Source: Paramoeba atlantica (lineage: Eukaryota > Discosea). From it: 64,000 nt of DNA. The DNA is taken from NCBI GenBank assembly GCA_977017575.1, contig CDRNVI010000149.1:310001-374000 (forward strand), given 5' to 3'. Within the stretch, counting starts at the first letter, position 1. Each line of letters begins with the position of its first letter. A program made the position numbers and the translations under genes. Positions 11,404 to 25,881 of the stretch are shown in pieces. Under the pieces are notes generated by a model. That model was given only the letters and a program-made list of their open reading frames with translations. It was not told the DNA's origin and did not search any database.

Positions 11404-11592
11404 TTGTGTTGGTTTGTTGTTGGTTTGTTGTTGGTTTGTTGTTGGTTTGTTGGTTTGTTGTTGGTTTGTTGGTTTGTTGGTTTGTTTGTCGTTTTGTTTG
11501 TTGTTGTTGGTTTGTTGGTTTGTTGGTTTGTTGGTTTGTTGTTGGTTTGTTGGTTTGTTGGTTTGTTGGTTTGTTGGTTTGTTGGTTTGTTT
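11404..11592. repeat. (TTTGTTGG)n / TTGTTGGT microsatellite
   Basis: GT-rich tandem repeats with two TTTGTTTGTCGTTTTG interruptions. Unit 2 has a more regular, uninterrupted version at 54705-54830. G residues are confined to the plus strand. Confidence 0.85.
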
Positions 11593-11942
11593 GTCGTTTT
11601 GTTTGTTGTTGTTGTGTCATTTTAGTGTTACTTTTGTTTTGTTTGTTGTGATTGTGATTGTTGTGATTGTAGTTAAGTTATAGTTGTTGTTGGCTGTTGT
11701 TTATGATTGTGATTGTTTTTCTTGTTGTTTGTTGTTTATTGTTTGTTGTTTGTTGTTGTTTGTTGTTATTGTTGTTCTTATGATTGTTGGTTTGTTATTG
11801 TGATTTTTTTTTGCAATTGTTATGTTGTTGTTACTATTTTTTTATAATCAATTATTGTTATTATTGTATTGTTATGATTGTTGTTGTTATTTGATTGTTA
11901 TTGCTTTTATTATCATTGTTAATTGTTAAATTGTTAATAATA

Positions 11943-12077
11943 GAATGGGGACATCTTTGTTTCTTTGTTATAAGACTCCCTCCACAGGCCCTTTTTTATA
12001 TTACTCCGTTCCCAACAATCCCGACTATTGTGCCACCACCAGGTTTTTCTCTTTTTTCCTTCTTTTATTTTGTGTTT
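11943..12077 (+). repeat. GGACATC spacer repeat, copy b
   Basis: Starts at ATGGGGACATCTTTGTTTC and ends in TTTTATTTTGTG; homologous to 11213-11320. It separates the TTTGTTGG and TTGTTATT microsatellites. Confidence 0.5.
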
Positions 12078-12124
12078 GTTTTTGTTTTTGTTAATGGTAT
12101 TGCTGTTGTGGTGGTGATGGTATT

Positions 12125-12425
12125 TTGATTGTGTTGTTATTTGTTGTTATTTGTTATTTGTTATTGGTATTCTTGTTGTTCTTGTTGTTCTTGTTGTTCT
12201 TGTTCTTGTTGTTATTATTGTTGTTATTATTGTTATTATTGTTATTTGTTATTCGTATTGTTATTCTTGTTATTCTTGTTGTTGTTCTTATTTGTTATTT
12301 GTTGTTATTTGTTGTTATTTGTTGTTATTTGTTGTTATTGTTGTTATTTGTTCTTTGTTATTGATATTTGTTGTTGATATTTGTTGTTGATATTTGTTAT
12401 TGTAATTGTTATTGTTGTTGTTGAT
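12125..12425. repeat. (TTGTTATT)n / TTGTTGTTCTTG microsatellite
   Basis: Imperfect TTG/TTA trinucleotide-like array of about 300 bp. The unit-2 array is nearly three times longer (55353-56175), so it is unstable. Val/Leu/Cys-rich open frames are artefacts of the repeat. Confidence 0.85.
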
Positions 12426-12429
12426 TTTG

Positions 12430-13467
12430 TTTTTTTGTGTTGTGGTTATGTTGTGTTCGTAATTTTAACCAATTTTTCACAGAAAAACACAAAAAAAGAG
12501 AGAGTGTGTGGAATCATCAAGACAAAGATGTGGGTTGGGGATTTTTGGAGGGAGCCAGCCACATATAATGGTTGGTTGGTTCTTTTTGTTCTTTTGTAAT
12601 ATTTATATTTCCGTTTTGTTGTAATAATATTTTTTTAGTTGGTTAATTTGTCTTCTGTTTTTTGTTTGGAGGGGGTGTGTGTATTTAATTAGTGCTGTTT
12701 TGTTTTGTTTGTTTGGTTTTGTTGGAGTTAAATATTATTATTGTTAATTGTTTTTGGTCACTTTGTTGGTAGTTGGGACATCAGTGTTTTTGTGTATTGG
12801 TTGTGTGTGTAAGTTGGTTGTGTGTGTAAGTTGGTTGTGTGTTGTCTTGTGTACACACATTTTTCAAGGTTTATTGTTTGTTTGAACCAAACAATCAAAA
12901 ATGACAAAAAGGTTTTCTTTTTTTTTTTTTCGTCTTTCTTTCGTTTTGTCCTTTTTGTTCTTTTTTTTTTGTTCTTTTTTTCTTTTTTCTTTTTTTTTCT
13001 TTCTCCCTTTTTGTTCTTTTTCTTTTTTTTTTTTACTCTGTTCTATATTTTTTTTGATGTTGGTGTTGGTCTTGTGTATGGGGTGTGGTTGTTTGTGGGG
13101 TTGGTGTTTTTCTAGAAGAGGGTTTTAATTGATGTGCAGGTTTTTCTTTTGATTTTTCTTTTGATTTTTCTTTGATTTTTTGGTTTCTCTTGTTTTTTTT
13201 TAAGAACCAAAAGTTTCCACAGACACACTGTGGTTTTTCTCTTTCTGTTTTTTGTTAATATAAATGAGGTTTGCTTTGTGGGGATGGTTTGGGTTTTTCC
13301 TTTTCGATAAAATGGTGAATGTAGGTGTTTTTGTGGGAATTGTGTACCTTTTTTCTGTGGTGGCGCACCTTGTTTTTTTTTTTTTGGAGGGGGGGGGGTC
13401 TTTAATTGGGAGGGAGGGGGTTTGTTCAAGTTTTTAGAAAGGAAGAACACACTGTTTTGTTGAGATT
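12430..13467. other. Spacer, no gene recognised
   Basis: Contains a conserved 130-bp block (12455-12590), GT-rich spacer, a T-rich tract (12900-13060) and a GATTTTTCTTTT array (13140-13175). No gene is supported on either strand. Confidence 0.35.
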
Positions 13468-13549
13468 TAAAAAGACTAAAAAGGTTATAATATTTGTTCA
13501 CATAAACAAATGTTGCAGCCTCTTTGGGAATTTTCCAGAATGGACATGA
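13468..13549. repeat. Direct repeat with ATTTGTT/AACAAAT hairpin, left of tRNA-Lys
   Basis: About 80 bp reading AAAGACTAAAAAGG, then the hairpin ATTTGTT...AACAAAT, then GTTGCAGCCTCTTTGG. It recurs at 14709-14793 on the other side of tRNA-Lys and at both equivalent places in unit 2. Confidence 0.6.
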
Positions 13550-13797
13550 AGATTGGGTTTTGACTCGCACACCACCCTCCATAAATACTTTGTGATGGGT
13601 AAATTAGCCACAGCAGCACCAATTTTGTTGGGGGGGGGGGGGGGTGGGGGACATATTGCCAAAATACATAATTTCCACAATTGTTTTTCAATTTGGTTGG
13701 TGACTTGAAGGAAGGGGAGGGAGGTTTTCGTGGTGGTCTCGAATCTCCCCCAATCCTTTTTAAACCCATTTTTTTTTTTTTCGATTTTTATCAAATT

Positions 13798-13870
13798 GCC
13801 TCCGTAGCTCAGTCGGTAGAGCGCTAGACTCTTAATCTAGTGGCCGCGGGTTCGAGCCCCGCCGGGGGCT
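13798..13870 (+). tRNA. tRNA-Lys(CTT), unit 1
   Basis: A 73-nt cloverleaf: acceptor arms GCCTCCG/CGGGGGC, D arm GCTCAGTCGGTAGAGC, anticodon loop CTCTTAA with anticodon CTT, T loop TTCGAGC. No intron. A long T run right after the 3' end serves as Pol III terminator. The discriminator base in the DNA is T, which is unusual. The unit-2 copy at 57471-57543 is the same. Confidence 0.95.
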
Positions 13871-13939
13871 GTTTTTTTTTCTTTTTTTTTCTTTTTTTTT
13901 TTCTTTTTTTTTTCTTTTTTTTTTTCTTTTTTTCTTTCC

Positions 13940-14458
13940 AAAGGTTTTTTCTCTTCTTTTTCTTTTTTTTCTTTTCAAAGGTTTTTTCTCTCTTCTTTTT
14001 TCTCTCTTCTTTTTTCTCTTCTCTTTTTTTTTGTTTTTTTTTGAACTTGGTCTGAACTGAACTGCTTCTTTATTGCTCAAAGGTTTTTCTCTCTCTTTCT
14101 CTCTCTTTTTCCTTTCTTTTTCTTTTTTTTTTCCTTTTTCTTTTTCCTTTTTCTTTTTCCTTTCCTTTTCCTTTTTCTTTTTTAACCTGATGTGGGGGGG
14201 CTACCTTCTTTTGCTCTTTGAAATGTTTTTCTTTTTCTCTCTCTTTTTCTCTCTCTTTTTCTCTTCTCTCTCTTTTTTCTTTCTCTTTTTAAACTTGGTC
14301 TGAGTTGAACCACTTCTTGTCAATTTGCTCTTTCAAAGGTTTTTTCTCTTCTTTTTTTTTCTTTTTTCTTCTTTTTTCTTTTCTTTTCTTTCTTTTTTTA
14401 AAACCTAATTATGTCAAACTACCTTCTTGTTGATTTACTCTTTCAAAAGTTTTTTTCT
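13940..14458 (+). repeat. IGS subrepeats (CTTTCAAAGGTTTTTTCTC family)
   Basis: At least five degenerate units each combine AACTTGGTCTGA...GAAC, CTTCTT...GCTCTTTCAAAGG and a variable polypyrimidine tail (units near 14041, 14184, 14290, 14399, plus shorter ones at 13940 and 13975). Subrepeats upstream of rRNA genes are common in rDNA spacers and often act as enhancers; that role is inferred. Unit 2 has matching units at about 57607-58090. Confidence 0.6.
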
Positions 14459-14708
14459 TTTCTTTTTTTCTTTTTTTTCTTTTCTTTTTTCTTTTTTTGC
14501 TTTTCTTTTCTTTTTTCTTTTTTTCTTCTTTTTTTCTTCTGTTTTTCTTTGGATCAACCCTGTTGGATAATATGGATAATTGTGGGGGTGGTTAAATATT
14601 GGAGGGGGTGGGGTTGTGTTGACAAGGTAGGGATGGAATAAAATAGGAGAGGGGCAAGGTCTATTTTGGTTTGGGGGGGTTGGGGTGGTAAATTTGCAAT
14701 GGATATAT

Positions 14709-14793
14709 TGAAAAAAAACTAAAAAGGCTTTCATATTTGTTCACAGAAACAAATGTTGCAGCCTCTTTGGAACATTTTTCAAAGTAGTGATGA
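14709..14793. repeat. Direct repeat with ATTTGTT/AACAAAT hairpin, right of tRNA-Lys
   Basis: Second copy of the repeat at 13468-13549, with the loop base changed (CACAG for CACAT) and the hairpin arms kept. Confidence 0.6.
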
Positions 14794-15399
14794 GTTCTGT
14801 GGAAATATACAGATTACATATAACCACACAATACACACAGCCTGCTTTGTTCTCTCTTTTGTGTTGCCAGATGAAACTTTTTTTTTTTCCTCTTCTTTTT
14901 TTTTTCCTTTTTCTTTCTTTCATCTTTTTTCTTCCTTCTTTTTCTTCCTTCTTTTTTCTTCCTTTCTTTTTCTTAAAATGATGGACCCTCAATTTGATGT
15001 TGTTGTGGGTTTGAGTGTGGATAAAAGAGTGTTTCTCTACTACCCCCCCCCCTTTGGCCCCACCACACAACACAAAAACAAATTTCACAAAGCTCACTTG
15101 TTATGTTGAATAAATAAAAAAGTGTTTTGTTCTCTTTTTCAAATTAAATTCTTGATTTCATTCTCAATTTTTTTTTGTTTTTCGTAGTGTGTGGAGTGTG
15201 GTGTGTGTGGGGGTTTGTGATTTCCTTTGAACTTTTTGTGGAAATTCTTTTTGATCCAAAGAGAAAGGAAAAGGGAAAAACAAACTCATGAATTGAGAGG
15301 TGAAAAAACAAAAAAAGGGTTGTTCAAAAGAAAGAACAAAGAAGAATAAAATAAGACTTTTTGGGGGAAAAAATGAGTAAGTAAAGAAATGACGTGGCA
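14794..15399. other. Spacer, no gene recognised
   Basis: Polypyrimidine part (14876-14975), then conserved sequence with a C run and AATAAATAAAAAAG (15106-15121), then T/G-rich spacer. The same order occurs in unit 2. Nothing codes. Confidence 0.35.
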
Positions 15400-16184
15400 T
15401 TATTTGATTGGTCCACTTTTTTGGAACTCCAAAATTAGCTTTTCTGGGCCAAAAAAGCTGCTCTTTCTTCTCAGAGGGGTTACATACCTCATAGATGCTC
15501 TCTCCTATTGTAGGTTCTGCCCAAACATAGTGCTATTCAATCGTGACTTTTTGTAATGTCTATATTAAGGAAGTGAGTAAAAACAGATTTGAATTGAGTT
15601 TAAAAGGTCAATCTCAGTTCTGTTTGGATCTCTTTTCATTGAAAAATATCTCGGACATTTTTGTGACATTTTTTGCTTGGAGTTTTTGTAACTTTCAGAC
15701 AATAAAATTTCAAAAAAATGTGGGAGTTATTTTTATTTTGTCTGTTTCAAATTTTGAAACAAAACAAAATTGAATTTGTGGAAGGTGATTTTTTTGTTGA
15801 TTCAAAAGACAGAAAAAACAACCAACTTCAATTTCTGAATAAGAAAATCATTTTTCTTCTTTTCTTTTTTTTCTTTTCCTTTTCTGGAAATAAAAAAAAA
15901 TAAAAAGAATAATCTTTTTCTTTCAGTTTATTTCTCTCTCTTTTGAAAACTTGGAAACAGAATACATTTGTTTTCAAACTATTTCATGAAGAGGTTCAAT
16001 GAGAAATTGCAAAGAGGATTTCTTTGTTGGAAAATTGAATTCTAACGAAAAACAAAAAACTTATTTTTTTGATAACAAAAAATTGATGAAATACTTTGAA
16101 TTCTTTTCGAAGCTACTTTTTCTTTTTTCCCAATTGGGGGGGAGAAGAAAAAAATAGTCTTTTTTTTTGGAAAAAAAAAATAGT
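15400..16184 (+). promoter_or_regulatory. Probable Pol I promoter and 5' ETS, unit 1
   Basis: The position directly upstream of 18S makes this the likely start region for pre-rRNA. It contains a hairpin AGCTTTT...AAAAGCT (15437-15459). Conserved flanks surround a block at about 15475-15610 that differs strongly from unit 2 (59165-59290), and the last 500 bp before 18S are conserved again. The start site cannot be fixed from sequence. Confidence 0.4.
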
Positions 16185-17463
16185 TATCTGGTTGATCCTG
16201 CCAGTAGTCATATGCTTGTCTTAAAGACTAAGCCATGCATGTCTAAGTATAAACACTTGTACTGTGAAACTGCGAATGGCTCATTAAATCAGTTATAATT
16301 TATTTGATGGTCCTTTTTTTTACTACTTGGATAACCGTGGTAAATCTAGAGCTAATACATGCATAAAATCCTAACTCCTTTGAGAGAAGGGATGTATTTA
16401 TTAGATACAAAAACCAATGCAGTTCTTCGGAGCTGGTTAACATATGGTGAATCATGATAACTTTACGAATCGTATGGCCTTTTGTGCTGACGATAGTTCA
16501 TTCAAATTTCTGCCCTATCAACTTTCGATGGTAGTATAGAGGACTACCATGGTGGTAACGGGTAACGGAGAATCAGGGTTTGATTCCGGAGAAGGAGCCT
16601 GAGAAACGGCTACTACTTCCAAGGAAGGCAGCAGGCGCGCAAATTACCCAATCCCGACACGGGGAGGTAGTGACAAAAAATAACAATACCGATTCATTAT
16701 TTTGATTTGGTAATTGGAATGAGTACAATCTAAACCCCTTAACGAGTAACAATTGGAGGGCAAGTCTGGTGCCAGCAGCCGCGGTAATTCCAGCTCCAAT
16801 AGCATATATTAAAGTTGTTGCAGTTAAAAAGCTCGTAGTTGGATTTAAGAGTTTTATAATTTAATCCATATGGTTTTTCATATGTGTTTTATTAAATTAT
16901 ATTCTCTAAATATTTTATTAGATATTCATTATTGCACTTAATTGGGTGATAATTTGATTTTCTTTTGGGAGAATCAGTGTTTATTGGACCTTTATTGGTA
17001 AGATTGTGGATATAAATTCTCTTTGGAGTTTGTGTTCTGCTTATTAATAAAACTAATAAATAGAATTCTAATTCATTTACTTTGAGTAAATTAGAGTGTT
17101 CAAAGCAAGCAAAATTGTAAATTGCAATGAATACTATTAGCATGGGATAATGGAACAAGACATTGGGTCTATTTTATTGGTTTTTTAGAACTAATGTAAT
17201 GATTAAAAGGGATAGTTGGGGGCATTAGTATTTAATTGTCAGAGGTGAAATTCTTGGATTTATGAAAGACTAACTTCTGCGAAAGCATTTGTCAAAGATG
17301 TTTTCATTAATCAAGAACGAAAGTTAGGGGATCGAAGACGATCAGATACCGTCGTAGTCTTAACCATAAACGATGCCGACCAGGGGTTGGAAGACGTTTT
17401 ATTTTGAATAAAGATGACTCTCCCAGTACCTTTTTACGAGAAATCAGTAAGTTTTTGGGTTCT

Positions 17464-17532
<69 letters not shown>

Positions 17533-18096
17533 GCGGCTTAATTTGACTCAACACGGGAAAACTTACCAGGTCCAGACACAGTTAGGATTGACAGATTGAG
17601 AGCTCTTTCTTGATTCTGTGGGTGGTGGTGCATGGCCGTTCTTAGTTGGTGGAGTGATTTGTCTGGTTAATTCCGATAACGAACGAGACCTCAGCCTGCT
17701 AATTAGTTGTATTAATAATAACATTTATGAGGGTTTTTAGTAAATATGGGTTTTGTTAACGCTTAATTTCTTTTTATTAAGAAAACTCGTTTTTATTGAT
17801 ATTAAAAAAGATTTATTCTTTTAAACTTCTTAGAGGGACACTTGGTGTTTAACCAAGGGAAGTTTGAGGCAATAACAGGTCTGTGATGCCCTTTAGATGT
17901 TCTGGGCTGCACGCGCGCTACACTGATACAATCAACAAGTACAAAAGGCCTTGGCTGAAAAGTCACGCTGACCTTTTACGAGGTTAGCATTTTTGGGTAA
18001 ACTTTTGAAATTGTATCGTGCTGGGGATCGATACTTGCAATTATTTATCGTGAACGAGGAATTCCTAGTAAGCACAAGTCAACAGCTTGTGCTGAT

Positions 18097-18131
<35 letters not shown>

Positions 18132-18291
18132 GCTACTGATGGTTGGTCCGGTGAAATCTTAGGATTAGAAGCAGTTACTTATTGATTTCGGTTAATAAGT
18201 TTGTTTTTGAGAATTTGAGTAAACCTTGCCAACTAAAAGAAGCAAAAGTCGTAACAAGGTATCCGTAGGTGAACCTGCGGATGGATCATTA
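16185..18291 (+). rRNA. 18S ribosomal RNA, unit 1
   Basis: Begins TATCTGGTTGATCCTGCC and ends GGATCATTA. It carries GTGCCAGCAGCCGCGGTAA, AAACTTAAAGGAATTGACGG and GTACACACCGCCCGTCGC. At 2,107 nt it is longer than a typical 1.8-kb gene because of AU-rich variable regions (about 16850-17110 and 17700-17830). The 3' tail reads GCGGATGGATC where most eukaryotes have GCGGAAGGATC, in both units. It differs from the unit-2 copy by several stem-preserving changes. Confidence 0.97.
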
Positions 18292-18486
18292 ATATTTCTA
18301 TTAATCTTCTTTTTCTTTTCAAAAACTCCTTTTGAAAAAGTGAAAATGTGTTTAACTTTTTAAAATGTATTTTAACATTTTTATTGTTATTTAAACTTTT
18401 TTTTGATATTTTTATTGTATCAAAAAATGTTCAAAAACTCATTGATAAAAATTAAAATGAATAAAACAAAACAAAAATAAAAAAAC
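18292..18486 (+). other. ITS1, unit 1
   Basis: About 195 bp of very AT-rich sequence between 18S and 5.8S. The boundary with 5.8S is placed by similarity and may be off by a few bases. Confidence 0.85.
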
Positions 18487-18645
18487 AACTTTTAACAATG
18501 GATATCTTGGTTCTCGTAACGATGAAGAACGCAGCAAAATGCGATACGTAATGTGAATTGCAGAACTCAGTGAATCATCGAATCTTTGAACGCATATTGC
18601 ACTTTTAGGTTTTATCCTAAGAGTATATTTATTTGAGTGTCATTT
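18487..18645 (+). rRNA. 5.8S ribosomal RNA, unit 1
   Basis: 159 nt with the conserved core GATGAAGAACGCAGCAAAAT, TGTGAATTGCAGAA and GAATCATCGAATCTTTGAAC, ending near TTTGAGTGTCATTT as in fungal 5.8S. The middle is AT-richer than usual. Confidence 0.95.
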
Positions 18646-18957
18646 TATTCTTTATCTTTTTTAAAATTTATTTTTACAAAAAGAGATTTTATTGAGAAAC
18701 TATTTTCTATCTTTTCTTCATTGAAAATAAAATACTTTCTTAAAAATAATACCAAATCTTGAAAAAGTAAAAAGATACTAAAAAAAAGAAAAAAATTAAT
18801 CGAATTTCAAATTCAATTCTATTTTTTTTTTTGAAAAAATAGTAAAAAATAATAAATATCTTTATTTGTTATTTTTCTTTTTTTCAAAATTGAATGTAAT
18901 TTTATTTTAAAATTCAGATTTTTTTAATTCTCTTTTAGTGTTCTTTCTTTTTTGATT
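18646..18957 (+). other. ITS2, unit 1
   Basis: About 310 bp of AT-rich spacer, with runs able to fold as long AU stems. It carries several indels relative to unit 2. Confidence 0.85.
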
Positions 18958-23003
<4,046 letters not shown>

Positions 23004-23174
23004 TTTTTATTTTAAAAAATAATAACTATTTTTTATTATTTTTTTCTTTTTACTTATTTTTAACTTGAGGTAACAGATATATTTACTTCCCTCCCTCCCT
23101 CATCCCCTCTCATTTTTTTCGTTCAATAAATTTTACTTGAGGGTTGAGTATAACCGACTATCTTTATTTGTTGT

Positions 23175-23286
23175 TTTTCTATATTTGTAAGATTCTGGTA
23201 AGGTTTTTTCCTTCTTTGTGAACTGATAAAGTCCCAGCAGTCACCAAAAAAAAAAAAAAAAAAAAAAAAAATTTTCTATATTTGTA
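23175..23286 (+). mobile_element. Short poly(A) retrosequence with 15-bp target duplication
   Basis: TTTTCTATATTTGTA occurs at 23175-23189 and again at 23272-23286. Between them is about 56 bp containing AACTGATAAAGTCCCAGC, then 26 A residues. Direct flanks plus a poly(A) tail are the marks of LINE-mediated retroposition. A related sequence (AACTGATCAAGTCCCAG with a short A tail) is at about 24183-24215. Confidence 0.65.
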
Positions 23287-23335
23287 TTCTCTCCCTTTTT
23301 TCTTTTTTGGTTATTTTCACCTTTTTTGATAAGAT

Positions 23336-23406
23336 GCGCTGCTAGTCTAGTGGCAGGATGTCCGCCTTCCAAGCGGACGGGCCGGGTTCGATTCCCGGGT
23401 GGCGCA
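23336..23406 (+). tRNA. tRNA-Gly(TCC)
   Basis: 71 nt: acceptor GCGCTGC/GTGGCGC with two G-U pairs, anticodon loop CTTCCAA with anticodon TCC, T loop TTCGATT, discriminator A, followed by a T run. It lies about 330 bp after the 28S end. Confidence 0.95.
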
Positions 23407-23689
23407 TTTTTTTTTTTTCAAAATCCCTTCAAGGTCACCTGGCTCACAGCCACCCCTTCTCCTTTGCAAGAGCTCTTGATATCTGGTATCAGTTCCCTTT
23501 CGGTTTTTCTTGCTTCAAATGGAGATTCAAAAATTGTATCCAGATCATTTTTTTGGAAAAAGCTTGGAAAAACTCATAAAAATTTGTAACACCCTTTTTA
23601 ATCAGTGTCTCTTTTTTATTGATATTTTTTTGGGAGAAAAACACAGCCATTCCAGATACCACCCCAAATCAGGGTATATTCTTTTTTCT

Positions 23690-23960
23690 TTTTTTTTTTT
23701 CCCTTTTTTTTTTTTCCCCTTTTTTTTTTTTTCCCCTTTTTTTCTTTTTCCTTTCCTTTTTCCTTTCCTTTTTCCTTTCCTTTTCCCTTTCCCTTTCCCT
23801 TTCCCTTTCCCTTTCCCTTTCCCTTCCCTTTCCCTTTCCCTTCCCTTTCCCTTTTCTTTCCTTTCTTTTTCTCTAATCTTTCTTTTCTTCTTTCTTTTTC
23901 CCCCTCTCTTATTTCTTTTTTTTTTCCTTCTTCTTTGTTGCAATTCTTTTTTTTCTTTCT
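23690..23960. repeat. Polypyrimidine tract with (CCCTTT)n
   Basis: T/C-only sequence with about 70 bp of regular CCCTTT units (about 23775-23860). The complement AAAGGG is not a known telomere unit. No gene. Confidence 0.85.
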
Positions 23961-24236
23961 ATCAGTCTTTTGAGATTCTCAATTGATAAAGTTTTGTCCA
24001 ATCACAACCAGTATTTGTCAATTATTCAAGACAAGTTGTATTCTCTTGCTGTGCCTTGATCTTCTCTTTCAAATTGGATTTGATTTGTTTTTGTTTTTTA
24101 TGTTTTCTTAATTTTTTAAAGTTGATAAAGTTTTTTTTGATTTTTTTTGATTTATCTTTTCTTTCAGCTCTTCTTTCAATTGTGAACTGATCAAGTCCCA
24201 GTGGCCACTAAAAAAAAATCTTTTTTTTTAAACAAG

Positions 24237-24305
24237 TGGTTCTATAGCTGGCAGAGCACCACCCTAGTAAGGTGGAGAATCTGAAAGTCAAACTTGCTCC
24301 TCTTT
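24237..24305 (+). pseudogene. Degenerate tRNA-Thr(AGT)-like relic
   Basis: GGTTCTATAGCTGGCAGAGC resembles an acceptor and D arm, and CCACC-CTAGTAA-GGTGG is a perfect anticodon arm with anticodon AGT. The T arm (AATCTGAAAGTCAAA) and the acceptor 3' strand are not pairable, so it is probably dead. Confidence 0.4.
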
Positions 24306-24788
24306 ATACTTGCAATTTGGAAAAGGGACTTTGAAGTGCTCTGGTGGGAGAACACAAAAACTTTTGGTTGGGGAATCAAACAATATGAAGATGACACTGC
24401 TGTTGATAGGAAGGGGCCAACTTTTTTGTCAAACTTCCAAAGTTCCAAACTTTTCTGTTGTAGAGCATTGGATGGGTTGGTTGTGCTCAGGGATGACATT
24501 TTGTAATGGTTTCCCCTTGCTAAGTCAGTATCTTGTTGCTGGATCTTGAAAAATTACAGCTCCATTCCTCTACTAAAGATTAGGGCTCAAAAGGTGGTTT
24601 ACAGTCCTGTCATCATCAGGCAAAACCACTTCAGGAATTGTTCAAGCAATTTGAGAATGTTGAAGAGCATTTTATTTCAAGAGCCTGTGTTTAAAAGCAC
24701 ATAGGTTATCATAGAAACCAGTGATGATATGATGGCTTTTCTGAGTTTGATGACTTCACAAAAAAACAGAGTTTGAACACGGACATTG

Positions 24789-24861
24789 GCTTCCGTGGCT
24801 CAGTCGGTAGAGCGTCAGTCTCATAATCTGAAGGTCGTGAGTTCGATCCTCACCGGGAGCA
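24789..24861 (+). tRNA. tRNA-Met(CAT), elongator type
   Basis: 73 nt: acceptor GCTTCCG/CGGGAGC, D arm GCTCAGTCGGTAGAGC, anticodon loop CTCATAA, T loop TTCGATC, discriminator A, then a T run. The T-loop TTCGATC and the acceptor start with G suggest the elongator rather than the initiator. Confidence 0.93.
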
Positions 24862-25878
24862 CTTTTTTTTTTGTCTTTTGATTTTTTTTTTGAATCAGGG
24901 TGGAGTTTATTGACTTGTTTTCGATTTTTGACATTGAGAAAAGTTATGAAATTCATCAGGTTCAGTGAAAAGTACAAGTCAATGAAAACACAGCAACACA
25001 ATCTTCATCCATTTTCTTTTTTCAATTTTTACAGGTTTGAAATCATGTAATGGTGGAACTCAGAGCAGAGAAGATATGATCTCACCCAGATACCCCATCT
25101 TCAACAAAAACAATTGGCAGCCCAGGATGCAACACTCAAGGAACACATCAGACTACAATTGAAGGTTTAAAGACTCAAATTTCAAAAACTGATGAGCCAA
25201 AGCAGAATATCACTCTGTTTGACAACAAGACAAGGGAGCTCTACAAACCAGTTTCTTGGCTGATTCATGATGATGTGACACCAGCAGGAATGATCAAAGA
25301 ACTTGATGAATAACAGGTGGAAATTTGTGTGAGGTTGCTTTCATGCATGAGGATATTCAAGAGCAGTTGAAAACCTGGCAAAAATCCCTGGGGAAAAAAT
25401 GGTGCCCAAAATCCCAACAGACATCTGGCAGTACATACAGAAGGATGGTGAACTGAAGGCTGGGAGCAGTTGCGACTGAGGAGCATCTTCAGGCAATGTC
25501 CAACAACATCCTACATATCATGAGAGCCATCCCAGGTGCCAAGGAAGATAAGACTCAATCCGACCAATTGCTTAAAACATTGATTGCGCTCATAACAATG
25601 TATTCCTTGAGGATGTGTGTGTTGTAATTACAAAATGTTGCTCACCAGAAACTCAACCTTTCACCTTTGGATTTTAAATCTCCACCAACTGTTGTCAGGA
25701 GAGAGGAGATAGCAAGAGCTCAATTGAGGAAGAAGTCTACAAGAGGAGTCAGAGAAGAGGATTGTGTGAAAGTGATGGGGCAGTCTGTTGCAACCACTTT
25801 GAAGCAAAGCCACCATTCAAGAAAAGAAGAAGGTTTGCGCACCAAACTGCTACCACCTTTGTTGATTGTGGAAATTCC
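24862..25878. other. Decayed sequence, possible coding relic
   Basis: The plus strand at about 25150-25600 has codon-like texture with short frames such as LYKPVSWLIHDDVTPAGM, broken by many stops. No family is recognised. It looks like an old mobile-element or gene relic. Confidence 0.3.
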
Positions 25879-25881
25879 AAA

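Noticed and set aside
23775..23860. Telomere-like repeat
   Set aside because: The unit is CCCTTT/AAAGGG, not a known telomere motif, and it grades into ordinary polypyrimidine.
24294..24549. Short plus-strand frames after the tRNA-Thr-like relic
   Set aside because: Under 80 codons, no motif, no neighbouring support.
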